Shown: one piece after another, positions 8,711 through 16,642 of the stretch
How the letters are laid out: each line of letters opens with the position of its first letter
Position numbering within the stretch: the stretch's first letter is position 1
Assembly: GCA_900548205.1 (NCBI GenBank)
Contig: URJS01000004.1
Coordinates: forward strand, 5,463 to 69,462
Origin: an uncultured Roseburia sp.
GTDB lineage: Bacteria; Bacillota; Clostridia; Lachnospirales; Lachnospiraceae
Direction: 5' to 3'
Length of the DNA: 64,000 bases
Program-made: the position numbers and the translations under genes
Notes under the pieces: generated by a model
Databases searched by the model: none
What the model saw: only the letters and a program-made list of their open reading frames with translations
Told to the model about the DNA's origin: nothing

Positions 8711-10348
8711 ATGAAAAATACGATGAGAAAGGTTTTACTGAAGAAATTTTCCCTTGCTCTTGGCTCTTTTTTCGTGATGATTCTGTTTTCTCTTGCAGCA
8801 TTGTTTGCGATGAGGGTTTCCGTCAATAAAATTGATGAGGCGCAGGCACTGCATGTGAGGATCATTGAGGCGAAATGTGCGCATCAGGACTGGCCTAGGG
8901 ATCTGGCTTCTGCGATTGGTCTTGGAACAAAATTTGAGGGAACTTTTGAATATAAAAGCTGCGTGCTGGGGGAGTGGCTTTATAGCGCGGAGGCAACCAC
9001 AGACAGCGAGGTGGCTGCGCTGGTGGAGAAGATTATTCCAATTCATCAGAAAATTCATGAGACTGCTCAGACACTTGATTTCACGGGAAGTGAGAAGGAC
9101 GAGGAGGTATATCTGGGAACGATACAGACAAGCCTCACAGAGTTGGTTTCTCTGCTGGATGAGATTGGGAGGATCAGCGAACAAGAGGTGATAAAAGCAG
9201 AGAATTTTACAATGGCGTTGATGCTTATATCCTTTGTGGTGCTGCTCGTTCTGGGGGTGGTTGCTTTTATGGCTTCCATAGATGTGGTCAAGTATATTAA
9301 ACGCAGAATTACAGAGCCGATCCGTATCATTGAGAGAGATGCCAAACGTCTTCAGGCTGGCGAGCTGAATTTTTCCATCAAGGTGGATACGGACAATGAG
9401 GTTGGTCTGCTTGCAGAGTCGCTGACGGATTCGATTGCGGAGTTGAGCAAATATGTCAATGAGACCGGACGTGTGCTGGGGGCATATGCGGAAGGGGATT
9501 TTACCGTAGAAAGCGAGATTGAGTTCCGTGGTGAGTTTGTGCGTATGCGGGAGTTTTTGAGTCGTATGCAGGAGGCTTTGAAGAGAACGTTTTCCAACAT
9601 TGATCAAAATACGGACGTTGTGTTGAGCGCTTCCGAGCAGGTGTCGGGCGGAGCCCAGAATCTGGCAGAGGGCGTGGAACAGCAGGCAAACGTTGTCACG
9701 GAGATTTCAAGTAAGGCAAACGCGCTGCTTATGAGCGTGAATGAAGATGCAGAAAGTTCGATGATGGCGTCGCGTCTTGTCGGCGTATTTCGCGAGAAGA
9801 TGGCGGAGAACACAGAACAGACGCATATACTGGATGACGCGATGGAGGAGATCCGTGAGCGTTCGCATGAAATCAGTAAGGTGGTAAAGACGATTGAGGA
9901 TATCGCATCCCAGACGAATATGCTTTCTTTAAACGCTTCTATTGAGGCTGCGCGAGCGGGTGAGGCGGGCAAAGGCTTTGCGGTCGTTGCAGATCAGATC
10001 CGTGATCTGGCTGCAAAATCAGCGCAGGCTTCCCAGGATACGACAGGACTGATTGCAGAGTCGATCAGAGCTGTGGATAATGGAAGTGAAATCGCCCGTA
10101 AGATGGCAGGTGCGATTGAGGGGATGAACGAGGATGCTGTGGCGCTGATCGAGTCGGTGCAGTCGATTTCCGAGAGAACGCAGTTTCAGGCAACGGCACT
10201 TAATGAGCTGCTGGAAGGAATTAAGTGTATCAATGAAAATTTATGTTCCAGTTCGGCTACGTCAGAGGAAAGCGCAGCTGCCAGCGAGGAATTGGAAGGT
10301 CTTGCAAATGATTTGAGTGCGCTGATCAAACAGTTCCGTTTCCAATGA
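8711..10348 (+). CDS. Methyl-accepting chemotaxis protein with extracytoplasmic CZB-like zinc-binding domain
   Basis: Transmembrane chemoreceptor. Helix 1 spans about 13-34 and helix 2 about 165-190. The loop between them carries a CZB-like pattern: H58 with W61, C84 in KSCVLGEWLY, and H112/H116 in IPIHQKIHE, a 3His/1Cys zinc set. A HAMP linker follows (about 195-250). The coiled-coil signalling domain includes the hairpin tip near EDIASQTNMLSLNASIEAAR and ends IKQFRF without a CheR-tethering pentapeptide. CZB domains are best known at cytoplasmic C-termini, so this location is unusual. Ligand may be zinc or an oxidant acting on the site (inference). AAGGAGG precedes the ATG. No flagellar or che genes are in the window. 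Confidence 0.93.
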   Translation: MKNTMRKVLLKKFSLALGSFFVMILFSLAALFAMRVSVNKIDEAQALHVRIIEAKCAHQDWPRDLASAIGLGTKFEGTFEYKSCVLGEWLYSAEATTDSEVAALVEKIIPIHQKIHETAQTLDFTGSEKDEEVYLGTIQTSLTELVSLLDEIGRISEQEVIKAENFTMALMLISFVVLLVLGVVAFMASIDVVKYIKRRITEPIRIIERDAKRLQAGELNFSIKVDTDNEVGLLAESLTDSIAELSKYVNETGRVLGAYAEGDFTVESEIEFRGEFVRMREFLSRMQEALKRTFSNIDQNTDVVLSASEQVSGGAQNLAEGVEQQANVVTEISSKANALLMSVNEDAESSMMASRLVGVFREKMAENTEQTHILDDAMEEIRERSHEISKVVKTIEDIASQTNMLSLNASIEAARAGEAGKGFAVVADQIRDLAAKSAQASQDTTGLIAESIRAVDNGSEIARKMAGAIEGMNEDAVALIESVQSISERTQFQATALNELLEGIKCINENLCSSSATSEESAAASEELEGLANDLSALIKQFRFQ

Positions 10349-10375
10349 GAGAGCAGGATAAGGCAGAAAAAGAAC

Positions 10376-10404
10376 TTGACACACAAGGCTTCGTATAATA
10401 TACT
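10376..10404 (+). promoter_or_regulatory. Promoter of rplM-rpsI
   Basis: TTGACA (10376-10381) and TATACT (10399-10404) are separated by 17 nt. A TATAAT at 10394 is closer in sequence but only 12 nt away, so TATACT is the likely -10. Confidence 0.85.
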
Positions 10405-10407
10405 ATG

Positions 10408-10536
10408 TAAGTCTGTAATAGTGAATAAATGCTGCTCCAAGGCCCCGGAGCTTCATTTTAACTATAAACAACACGCAGAGGCGGTGTGTCCGGACATTCA
10501 CATCGTAGGCGCGTGAGATTACATTTTTCCAGGAGG
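10408..10536 (+). ncRNA. Leader RNA of rplM (L13 autoregulatory leader candidate)
   Basis: About 130 nt lie between the promoter and the L13 start. They include a GCTCCAAGGCCCCGGAGC hairpin (10433-10450) and a second paired block around CGCAGAGGCGGTGTGTCCG (10474-10492). L13 operons of Firmicutes are known to carry structured leaders. Membership in that Rfam family is suggested by position only. Confidence 0.45.
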
Positions 10537-10542
10537 AATCAC

Positions 10543-10971
10543 ATGAAAACTTTTATGGCTAGCCCGGCTACCATTGATAGAAAATGGTATGTAGTTGACG
10601 CTGAGGGTATGACGTTAGGACGCATTGCATCTGAAATCGCAAAGGTATTAAGAGGAAAGAATAAAGCAATCTTCACACCGCACATTGACACAGGTGATTA
10701 TGTGATCGTTGTGAATGCAGAGAAGATTCAGGTATCCGGTAAGAAGATGGATCAGAAGATTTATTACAATCACTCCGATTACGTTGGTGGTATGAAAGAG
10801 ACCACATTAAAGGAAATGTTAGCAAAGCATCCGGAAAGAGTTATCGAGCATGCTGTTAAGGGAATGCTTCCAAAGGGTCCGTTGGGTAGACAGATGTATA
10901 CAAAGCTGTTTGTATATGCAGGACCGGATCACAAGCATGCAGCTCAGAAGCCTGAGACTTTAACATTTTAA
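10543..10971 (+). CDS. rplM: 50S ribosomal protein L13
   Basis: Early-assembling protein of the large ribosomal subunit. The N-terminus MKTFMASPATIDRKWYVVDA and the internal block GRIASEIAKVLRGKNK are diagnostic; the 142-residue length is typical. ATG at 10543 follows AGGAGG at 10531-10536, so a longer upstream reading is wrong. First gene of the rplM-rpsI operon, with highly expressed codon usage. Confidence 0.99.
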   Translation: MKTFMASPATIDRKWYVVDAEGMTLGRIASEIAKVLRGKNKAIFTPHIDTGDYVIVVNAEKIQVSGKKMDQKIYYNHSDYVGGMKETTLKEMLAKHPERVIEHAVKGMLPKGPLGRQMYTKLFVYAGPDHKHAAQKPETLTF

Positions 10972-10988
10972 TGAGGAGGGAAAGAACA

Positions 10989-11381
10989 TTGGCTAACGCA
11001 AAGAATTACGGAACAGGAAGAAGAAAATCATCTGTTGCCAGAGTATACTTAGTACCGGGTACAGGTAAGATTACGATTAATAAAAGAGATATTGATGAGT
11101 ATTTAGGATTAGAGACCTTAAAGGTTATCGTTCGTCAGCCGCTTGTGGCAACAGAGACCGTTGATAAGTTCGACGTTTTGGTAAACGTTCGTGGCGGCGG
11201 TTACACAGGTCAGGCAGGCGCGATCCGTCATGGTATCGCCCGTGCGCTTCTGACGGTAGACGCTGATTACAGACCGGTATTAAAGTCTGCCGGATATCTG
11301 ACAAGAGATCCGCGTATGAAAGAGCGTAAGAAGTACGGTCTCAAGGCAGCTCGTCGTGCGCCGCAGTTCAGCAAGAGATAA
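10989..11381 (+). CDS. rpsI: 30S ribosomal protein S9
   Basis: Small-subunit protein whose C-terminal tail reaches the P-site tRNA. GTGRRKSSVARVYL near the start and the tail ending KAARRAPQFSKR are diagnostic; 130 residues is normal. TTG at 10989 is preferred over an ATG at 10971, because GAGGAGGG at 10973-10980 lies 8 nt before the TTG. It follows rplM by 17 nt. The 3' end of rpsI is a frequent integration site of mobile elements in Firmicutes, and an AT-rich island begins right behind it here. Confidence 0.98.
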   Translation: MANAKNYGTGRRKSSVARVYLVPGTGKITINKRDIDEYLGLETLKVIVRQPLVATETVDKFDVLVNVRGGGYTGQAGAIRHGIARALLTVDADYRPVLKSAGYLTRDPRMKERKKYGLKAARRAPQFSKR

Positions 11382-11792
11382 TCTTCGGTCAACGCAAGAT
11401 ACGAGAAAGGCCGATTTTACAAGGGTCACAGAGGTTGTGGGAAGTTGTCAAATATGTTGGATTTCAAACAGTATGCAACATATATGCAACAAGTATGAAG
11501 TTCGAATATCAATGATATGGATAGGGCATTTTCAGAGAAATCTGGGAATGTCCTTTTTGTTGTGTTTAAATCTTGTTAATCGCATTTACAAGCTCCTTGG
11601 CATCAAAGTGGATCTATACGGATATTATGCAACAGTTTGTGTCTGATCGAAAGAATCTACTGGAAAAGTTTTGGGAGAGTGTGGGATAGGTGGTTGAGAA
11701 GGTTCGGGAAGAAGGTGAGAAATTAAGGCAAGTTGTAGCGATGCAGCTTGTTCTAATTAATATTTAAAAAGAACAAATGTTTGAAAAAGTTC
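11382..11792. other. Gap between rpsI and the R-M locus with one strong terminator
   Basis: No convincing gene. A strong two-part hairpin (GGGCATT/AATGTCC outside, CAGA/TCTG inside) followed by TTTTT lies at 11524-11558 and could end the rpsI transcript. A 96-codon frame crossing this hairpin has no family features. No duplicate of the rpsI 3' end was found at the far side of the island. Confidence 0.6.
11524..11558 (+). terminator. Terminator downstream of rpsI
   Basis: The stem is GGGCATT paired with AATGTCC, then a tt/gg internal loop, then CAGA paired with TCTG around GAAA, followed by five T. Confidence 0.8.
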
Positions 11793-11821
11793 TTGCGATT
11801 ATTCAGATAAATGAATATAAT
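11793..11821 (+). promoter_or_regulatory. Promoter of the restriction-modification operon
   Basis: TTGCGA (11793-11798) and TATAAT (11816-11821) are 17 nt apart, ending 26 nt before the first gene. Confidence 0.75.
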
Positions 11822-11847
11822 AGAGTATATGGATAAGGAGGTTCAAT

Positions 11848-12051
11848 ATGAACTATGTAACAACGATAGAAATGTCAGAGATATGGGGCATATCGGCAAG
11901 AAGAATAGCTTTATTGTGTGAACAAAAGCGTATAGAAGGTGCAATAAAGAAGGGGAAAACATGGCTTATCCCGGAAGATGCGGAAAAGCCGGCAGATAAG
12001 AGAAAAAACGTAAAGAAAGAGGACGTTTCTTATGTACTACATCAGCAATAG
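11848..12051 (+). CDS. Small helix-turn-helix protein at the head of the R-M operon
   Basis: A 67-residue protein with an excisionase/MerR-like winged helix: TTIEMSEIWGISARRIALLC, then a wing ending GKTWLIPEDAEKPADKR. Small proteins of this type often sit in front of restriction-modification and Fic genes and may time expression (known association; role here inferred). AAGGAGG lies 7 nt before the ATG. Its end overlaps the next gene by 20 nt, so the two are translationally coupled. Confidence 0.8.
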   Translation: MNYVTTIEMSEIWGISARRIALLCEQKRIEGAIKKGKTWLIPEDAEKPADKRKNVKKEDVSYVLHQQ

Positions 12052-13048
12052 AAGATATACAGGTAGTAAATACAAGCTACTTGAATGGATAGAAGAATTG
12101 GTATTAGAAAATTGTGAAGGAGAAAGCTTTTTTGATGTATTTGCAGGAACTGGAGTTGTGAGTGCACACATGAGTAAACACTACGAGAAAATTATTATGA
12201 ATGATTTTTTGTATTCCAATGAGATTATATATAAGGCATTTTTCGGAAGCGGACAATATGATGACGCAGTAATCGTCAAATATAGAGAACAGTTTCAAAA
12301 GATTAATCCTAATAGATTAAAAGATAACTATTTTTCTGAGAATTTTGGTGGCAAATATTTTTCTAATAATGATGCCAAAGTAATAGGAAAAATAAGAGAA
12401 GAAATTAAAAAGTTAAAGAGAAGTTTATCGGACAGAGAATATTGTATTCTGTTAGCATCGCTGGTGTATTCGATGGATAAAGTGGCAAATACAGTAGGGC
12501 ATTATGATGCATACAGAAAGATTAATAACATTGAGGACAGATTTGTTTTTGAGTTAATTAATCCGGAAGAGCCTTCTGAAAAGTTTTCTATTTACAGGGA
12601 GGATGCAAATAAATTGGTGCGAAAAGTGAAGGCTGATATCGCATTTATTGACCCGCCATATAACAGTCGTCAATATAGTAGGTTTTATCATGTTTTAGAG
12701 AATGTTGTTCAGTGGAAAAAGCCTCAATTAGAAGGAACTGCATTAAAGCCACAGGCTGAGAATATGAGCGAATATTGTAGAAGCAGTGCTCCAGAAGTTT
12801 TTGCAGATTTAATAAAGCATATTGATGTTAAATATCTTGTTGTTACATATAACAATACATATAATTCAAAGAGTAGTTCTTCAAAGAACAAAATTACTTT
12901 AGAAGAAATAAAAGATATTTTAGTATCTAAAGGACAGACTGCCATTTATGAAAAGAAACATCAGTGTTTTAATGCAGGTAAAACAGAATTTGACGACCAT
13001 AAGGAATTTGTTTTTATAACGAAAGTAGGTGCAAACGATGGAAAATAA
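12032..13048 (+). CDS. D12-class DNA adenine N6-methyltransferase (M1)
   Basis: Methylates adenine in DNA using S-adenosylmethionine. Motif I is FDVFAGTGVVSAHM near residue 32 and motif IV is FIDPPYNSRQYSRFYHV near residue 206; the DPPYNSRQY form is typical of this class. AGAGGA lies before the ATG at 12032. Second gene of the operon. Two different adenine methylases side by side suggest an asymmetric recognition site with one enzyme per strand (inference). Codons are markedly A/T-rich against the flanking chromosome. Confidence 0.92.
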   Translation: MYYISNRRYTGSKYKLLEWIEELVLENCEGESFFDVFAGTGVVSAHMSKHYEKIIMNDFLYSNEIIYKAFFGSGQYDDAVIVKYREQFQKINPNRLKDNYFSENFGGKYFSNNDAKVIGKIREEIKKLKRSLSDREYCILLASLVYSMDKVANTVGHYDAYRKINNIEDRFVFELINPEEPSEKFSIYREDANKLVRKVKADIAFIDPPYNSRQYSRFYHVLENVVQWKKPQLEGTALKPQAENMSEYCRSSAPEVFADLIKHIDVKYLVVTYNNTYNSKSSSSKNKITLEEIKDILVSKGQTAIYEKKHQCFNAGKTEFDDHKEFVFITKVGANDGK

Positions 13049-13949
13049 AAAGATAATAAGATCTCCTTTTTTCTATGTGGGTGATAAATATAAGCTTATG
13101 CCACAACTTAAACAGCTTATGCCAAAGAATATAGAGCAGTATATTGAACCATTTGTGGGAGGCGGAAGTTCTTTTTTAAATTCAAAAGGGACTTTATATA
13201 TGTTAAATGATGTTGATTCGTATGTGGTAGAGTTACATAAGCAGATAGGGAGATATACGGGCAGGGCAGAGGAGTTGCTTGAAGAATTATTTGATATAAT
13301 TGATTTTTATGGGTTATCTTGTTCATATCGTGGTATTTGTGTTCCGGAGGAGATGAAAAAGAAGTATGTGAAAACATATTATTCAAAATATAATAAGGAT
13401 GCATATATCCGAATGAGAAAAGATTTTAATGCGGAAAAAGATGATTTTCTTAGACTATATTTGCTGTTAATATACGGTTTTAATCATATGATTCGCTTTA
13501 ATGGAAAGGGGGATTTTAATCTTCCGGTTGGTAATGTGGATTTTAATAATAATGTATTCCAGGCGTTAAATAATTATTTAGAATTTGTTGGGGAACATGA
13601 GATTGAATTCTTTAATCTGGATTATATATCATTTTTGGAAAAGATTAAGTTTGGAAAGAATTCGTATGTGTTTCTGGATCCACCATATTTGATTTCCATG
13701 AGCGAATATAATAAATTATGGAATGATAAAAAAGAGGACGAATTATGTGAATATTTAGATTCGTTAAATGATAGAGGCATTAAGTTTGGTATAACAAATT
13801 TGATTACTCATAAAGGTAAGGTAAATCAGAGGTTTTTGGATTGGTCAAAAAAGTATTGGGCTTATGATGTAAAGAGCAATTATATTAGTTTCAATGATAA
13901 TACGATAAAGGCTGATTCGCAGGAGGTGTTTGTTATAAATTATGCGTAG
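13038..13949 (+). CDS. D12-class DNA adenine N6-methyltransferase, Dam-like (M2)
   Basis: Second adenine methylase, closer to Dam. The N-terminus RSPFFYVGDKYKLMPQL and motif I YIEPFVGGGSSFLN are classic, and motif IV is VFLDPPYLISMSEY near residue 211. ATG at 13038 follows AGGTG; it overlaps the end of M1 by 11 nt. Length is 303 residues against about 270-290 for Dam-like enzymes. Expected to protect one strand of the site cut by the downstream endonuclease. Confidence 0.93.
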   Translation: MENKKIIRSPFFYVGDKYKLMPQLKQLMPKNIEQYIEPFVGGGSSFLNSKGTLYMLNDVDSYVVELHKQIGRYTGRAEELLEELFDIIDFYGLSCSYRGICVPEEMKKKYVKTYYSKYNKDAYIRMRKDFNAEKDDFLRLYLLLIYGFNHMIRFNGKGDFNLPVGNVDFNNNVFQALNNYLEFVGEHEIEFFNLDYISFLEKIKFGKNSYVFLDPPYLISMSEYNKLWNDKKEDELCEYLDSLNDRGIKFGITNLITHKGKVNQRFLDWSKKYWAYDVKSNYISFNDNTIKADSQEVFVINYA

Positions 13950-15507
13950 TAGAAAAGCTGAAAGCAAGCCATTGTCATTTTCGACAACTATGAGAAATCC
14001 CAATAGAATTGTAAGTTTTTTGAATTGCTTATTACCATATGAAAATCAGATTTTGACACATGATGTAATTATGAAAGTGGTACATAATGCAATTAAAGAG
14101 AAGCTTTACACACCGGTGATTGTAAATAAAACACCTGACTTGGCATATATTTTGAAAAGTGATGATGAAAAATATTCAGATAGACAAATAGATTTTATAA
14201 TTGAAATGAGCCCGCAAAAGCATAAAGAAGCGGGGTTTGAATATGGGTGGGATTCCAGATTTGATACGATATTCAAATTGCCAATGGAATTTGGATTTGT
14301 TAAGTATGCGATGGGAGAACCGATAAGGATATCAACAACAGGACACATGTTGATTGATGCATTGAATGAAGAAGAAGCTAATGAAGAGAAAATACAGATG
14401 GTATTTCTTAATTCAATGATGAAGTATCAGAGCAATAATCCTTATAGAAAAAATGCAAATTCGAATGTACCATTAATTTTATTACTACAGGTATTGAAGT
14501 TGCTGAAGGCGGATGTACAGGAAAATAGTGCGGGCGTTTTCCGGCAAGAGTTGAGCCTATTTATATGTTGGCCAGATAATGATGCAAAAGCCCTGTATGA
14601 TAAAATAAAGAAGATTAGAAGTGAAGTAGGTTATTCGTATAGCGATGAATATATGTATGAAATTTGTTTGGAATTATTGGGGGCAACTGACGAGCAGCGT
14701 AATAGATTCAAACTTTCACAAATTTGTGGTGAAGCAGTAGATGAGTATATTCGTAAAATGCGTACTACTGGCATTATTTCATTAAGAGGTAATGGTCGTT
14801 TTATAGATTATAATGCTTGGGAAATTGATAAGATTGATTACATACTGGAACACTATTCAGAATATAAGACCTTTGAATCAAAAGATGAATATTTTGATTA
14901 CATTGGAGCAGTTGATACGACAGTAATAAGTATGGAGAGTGCTGTCCCAATCGATACAACAGATTTGAGAAAGACTGCGCTGAAGAAGTTTGCAGCAGAA
15001 TATTCAAAAGAACAAATATATTCTGAACTGAATAAGGTATGTAAAAAAACGGCAAGTACAGATTATATGTTGAAATTATTGCCAAGACCGGTACGTTTAG
15101 AATTTTTGACTAGTATTGTTATGATACAGAATTTTGAAAATTTAGATGTGACACCTAACTACACAATAGATGATGAAGGATTACCAACCAATACAGCATC
15201 TGGTGGAAAAGCAGATATCATATGCTTTGATAAAGAATACCAGAGTTTAGTGGAAGTAACATTGATGTGTGGCAGACAGGCTCAGGTGAATAATGAAATT
15301 GTACCAATAAGAAGGCACTTGATCGAGGAAAAGAAGAATCAGGAAAAAACATTTTCTGTGTTTGTCGCACCTACAATTCATGAAGATACAAAGCAGATGG
15401 CAGAGTGGTACAAGTTTAAAGAAGATTTGGATATTGTCACATACGCTATTGATGAGTTTGTGGATAAGCTTAAACAAGAGGACAAAATTTCAAAATTGTT
15501 GGAGTAA
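13942..15507 (+). CDS. AlwI-family type II (type IIS) restriction endonuclease
   Basis: Predicted type IIS endonuclease. The opening block SKPLSFSTTMRNPNRIVSF and the C-terminal catalytic region (LPTNTASGGKADI near residue 413, then LVEVTLM and GRQAQVNNEIVPIRRHL) are hallmarks of the AlwI family, whose members include enzymes recognising short asymmetric sites and strand-nicking relatives. The catalytic set appears to be D in GGKADI and E in VEVTL. 521 residues fits the family. It overlaps M2 by 8 nt. The actual recognition sequence cannot be read from the protein. Confidence 0.88.
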   Translation: MRSRKAESKPLSFSTTMRNPNRIVSFLNCLLPYENQILTHDVIMKVVHNAIKEKLYTPVIVNKTPDLAYILKSDDEKYSDRQIDFIIEMSPQKHKEAGFEYGWDSRFDTIFKLPMEFGFVKYAMGEPIRISTTGHMLIDALNEEEANEEKIQMVFLNSMMKYQSNNPYRKNANSNVPLILLLQVLKLLKADVQENSAGVFRQELSLFICWPDNDAKALYDKIKKIRSEVGYSYSDEYMYEICLELLGATDEQRNRFKLSQICGEAVDEYIRKMRTTGIISLRGNGRFIDYNAWEIDKIDYILEHYSEYKTFESKDEYFDYIGAVDTTVISMESAVPIDTTDLRKTALKKFAAEYSKEQIYSELNKVCKKTASTDYMLKLLPRPVRLEFLTSIVMIQNFENLDVTPNYTIDDEGLPTNTASGGKADIICFDKEYQSLVEVTLMCGRQAQVNNEIVPIRRHLIEEKKNQEKTFSVFVAPTIHEDTKQMAEWYKFKEDLDIVTYAIDEFVDKLKQEDKISKLLE

Positions 15508-15510
15508 ACA

Positions 15511-16275
15511 ATGAATACAGAAGATATTATAAAGTATAGTAAACGGAATCGAAATAGTATATATAATCCGGCAGATAGGGAGGAGTTTGTGTGTTTGGAA
15601 ATAAATATTTCGTGTGAAAGTCAATGGATGAAAAGAGTGTGCTCATATGCGCCAAAAGTACTTTCCAATTTGAATGTTAGGCAGGCAAATTCTTCTGAAG
15701 AGAGGGAGTTAAATATAGTAGAGATAGATAATTTATCTGGACTGATTGCAGAATATGCATGTGAAGAAATATTAAACTGGAGATACGGTAAAAAGCTGAT
15801 TGTTAAGCCAGAAAATAATACATCTCATAATCAAATTGATTTAAAGTTATATAACGGAAAGACAATAGAAGTAAGGTCATCATGTGTACGCAATGGGATT
15901 GACTTTGCCATATTTGCTCAGAATAAACATGTTGAAGGAGAACAGTATTTTGATGTTATAGGTCCTTATTCGAATGGGTATAAAAAGACTGAACTGCTTA
16001 AGGATTATTATATGAGGGTTTTATATGAATGTGACAAGAGGAATTTTCTTAATTTGCTTGAAGGAACCACGTTAAGGCTATATGTTACGGGTGGTGCAAC
16101 AAAAACTATGATGAATGATATTGACTACTATCAGATTAAGCATCTAACACCAGCAGGTGGTCAAGTTAGAATTGAGTCAGATTATAGAGTTATTCCATTG
16201 GCAAGAAGCTTAGATATTAATCGATTTTTTAAGGTGTTAGAGAAGGAAAATGACAAATTAGTTGTTATTCATTGA
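15511..16275 (+). CDS. PD-(D/E)XK-like protein of the R-M operon, function unknown
   Basis: Not recognised with confidence. A possible nuclease core is visible: an acidic helix (LIAEYACEEILNW, about residues 75-87), then a strand pair QIDLKLYNGKTIEVRSS (about 110-126), giving E...D...E-V-R, similar to PD-(D/E)XK enzymes with the last Lys replaced. It starts 3 nt after the AlwI-like gene, so it belongs to the operon. It does not resemble the small subunit of the heterodimeric enzyme BspD6I as I recall it. Options: second nuclease subunit, specificity or inhibitor factor, or an independent defence gene. Confidence 0.6.
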   Translation: MNTEDIIKYSKRNRNSIYNPADREEFVCLEINISCESQWMKRVCSYAPKVLSNLNVRQANSSEERELNIVEIDNLSGLIAEYACEEILNWRYGKKLIVKPENNTSHNQIDLKLYNGKTIEVRSSCVRNGIDFAIFAQNKHVEGEQYFDVIGPYSNGYKKTELLKDYYMRVLYECDKRNFLNLLEGTTLRLYVTGGATKTMMNDIDYYQIKHLTPAGGQVRIESDYRVIPLARSLDINRFFKVLEKENDKLVVIH

Positions 16276-16448
16276 TAGGAAAGAAGGGATGCTATGGAAC
16301 TTAAATGGGGAAATCAAGGTCAATTAAGTTTTTGCAATGGGAGATATTTTTTAAGAATACAGATGTAAGTATAGAGGTGCAAGGATACAAGGTTGTAATA
16401 ATTAAGGAGCATGATTAGTGAAATATAGTTTTTTACACAACCCCCATT
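16276..16448. other. Right edge of the AT-rich island
   Basis: No supported gene. A 23-codon frame from 16294 (MELKWGNQGQL...) behind AAGAAGGGATG may be a remnant. No terminator and no integrase fragment was recognised. Base composition returns to chromosomal values at the R2 repeat that follows. Confidence 0.5.
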
Positions 16449-16530
16449 CCCTATCAAGCAAAAACTCTCCGGGGGATCATGCTGCGGTGAAATAGAACTG
16501 TGCCGCAGATGAGGTTCGCCATAGGCGGAG
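16449..16530 (+). repeat. R2 repeat, copy A (82 nt)
   Basis: Starts CCCTATCAAGCAA and ends ATAGGCGGAG; contains the CTGCGG/CCGCAG hairpin and a CGCC/GGCG hairpin. A full-length relative of equal length lies at 41114-41195 and a partial one at 37081-37117. Here it sits just upstream of the marR promoter. Confidence 0.85.
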
Positions 16531-16571
16531 CTTGTTGCAAACAATATGTTTTGTTCTTTGCAGAAAAGATG

Positions 16572-16620
16572 TTGACAAATCAACAAGATGGGCGTATAAT
16601 CCGACTTGTTGATTTGTCAA
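16572..16620 (+). promoter_or_regulatory. marR promoter embedded in a perfect 16-bp inverted repeat operator
   Basis: TTGACAAATCAACAAG (16572-16587) is repeated perfectly inverted at 16605-16620. The left arm contains the -35 TTGACA (16572-16577), and TATAAT (16595-16600) lies 17 nt later between the arms. Each arm also holds a TTGA-N4-TCAA palindrome. This is the layout of an autorepressed MarR promoter with two dimer sites. Confidence 0.92.
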
Positions 16621-16642
16621 CAAGATAAGGAGAGGAGGAAAT

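Noticed and set aside
10394..10399. TATAAT as the -10 of rplM
   Set aside because: Only 12 nt separate it from TTGACA; TATACT at 10399 has the right 17-nt spacing.
11356..11646. A 96-codon frame overlapping the rpsI end
   Set aside because: It crosses the strong terminator at 11524-11558, starts inside rpsI and has no family sequence.
16276..16640. Right attachment site of an rpsI-integrated element
   Set aside because: No convincing copy of the rpsI 3' end was found; CAACAAGATAAGG at 16619 belongs to the MarR operator region.
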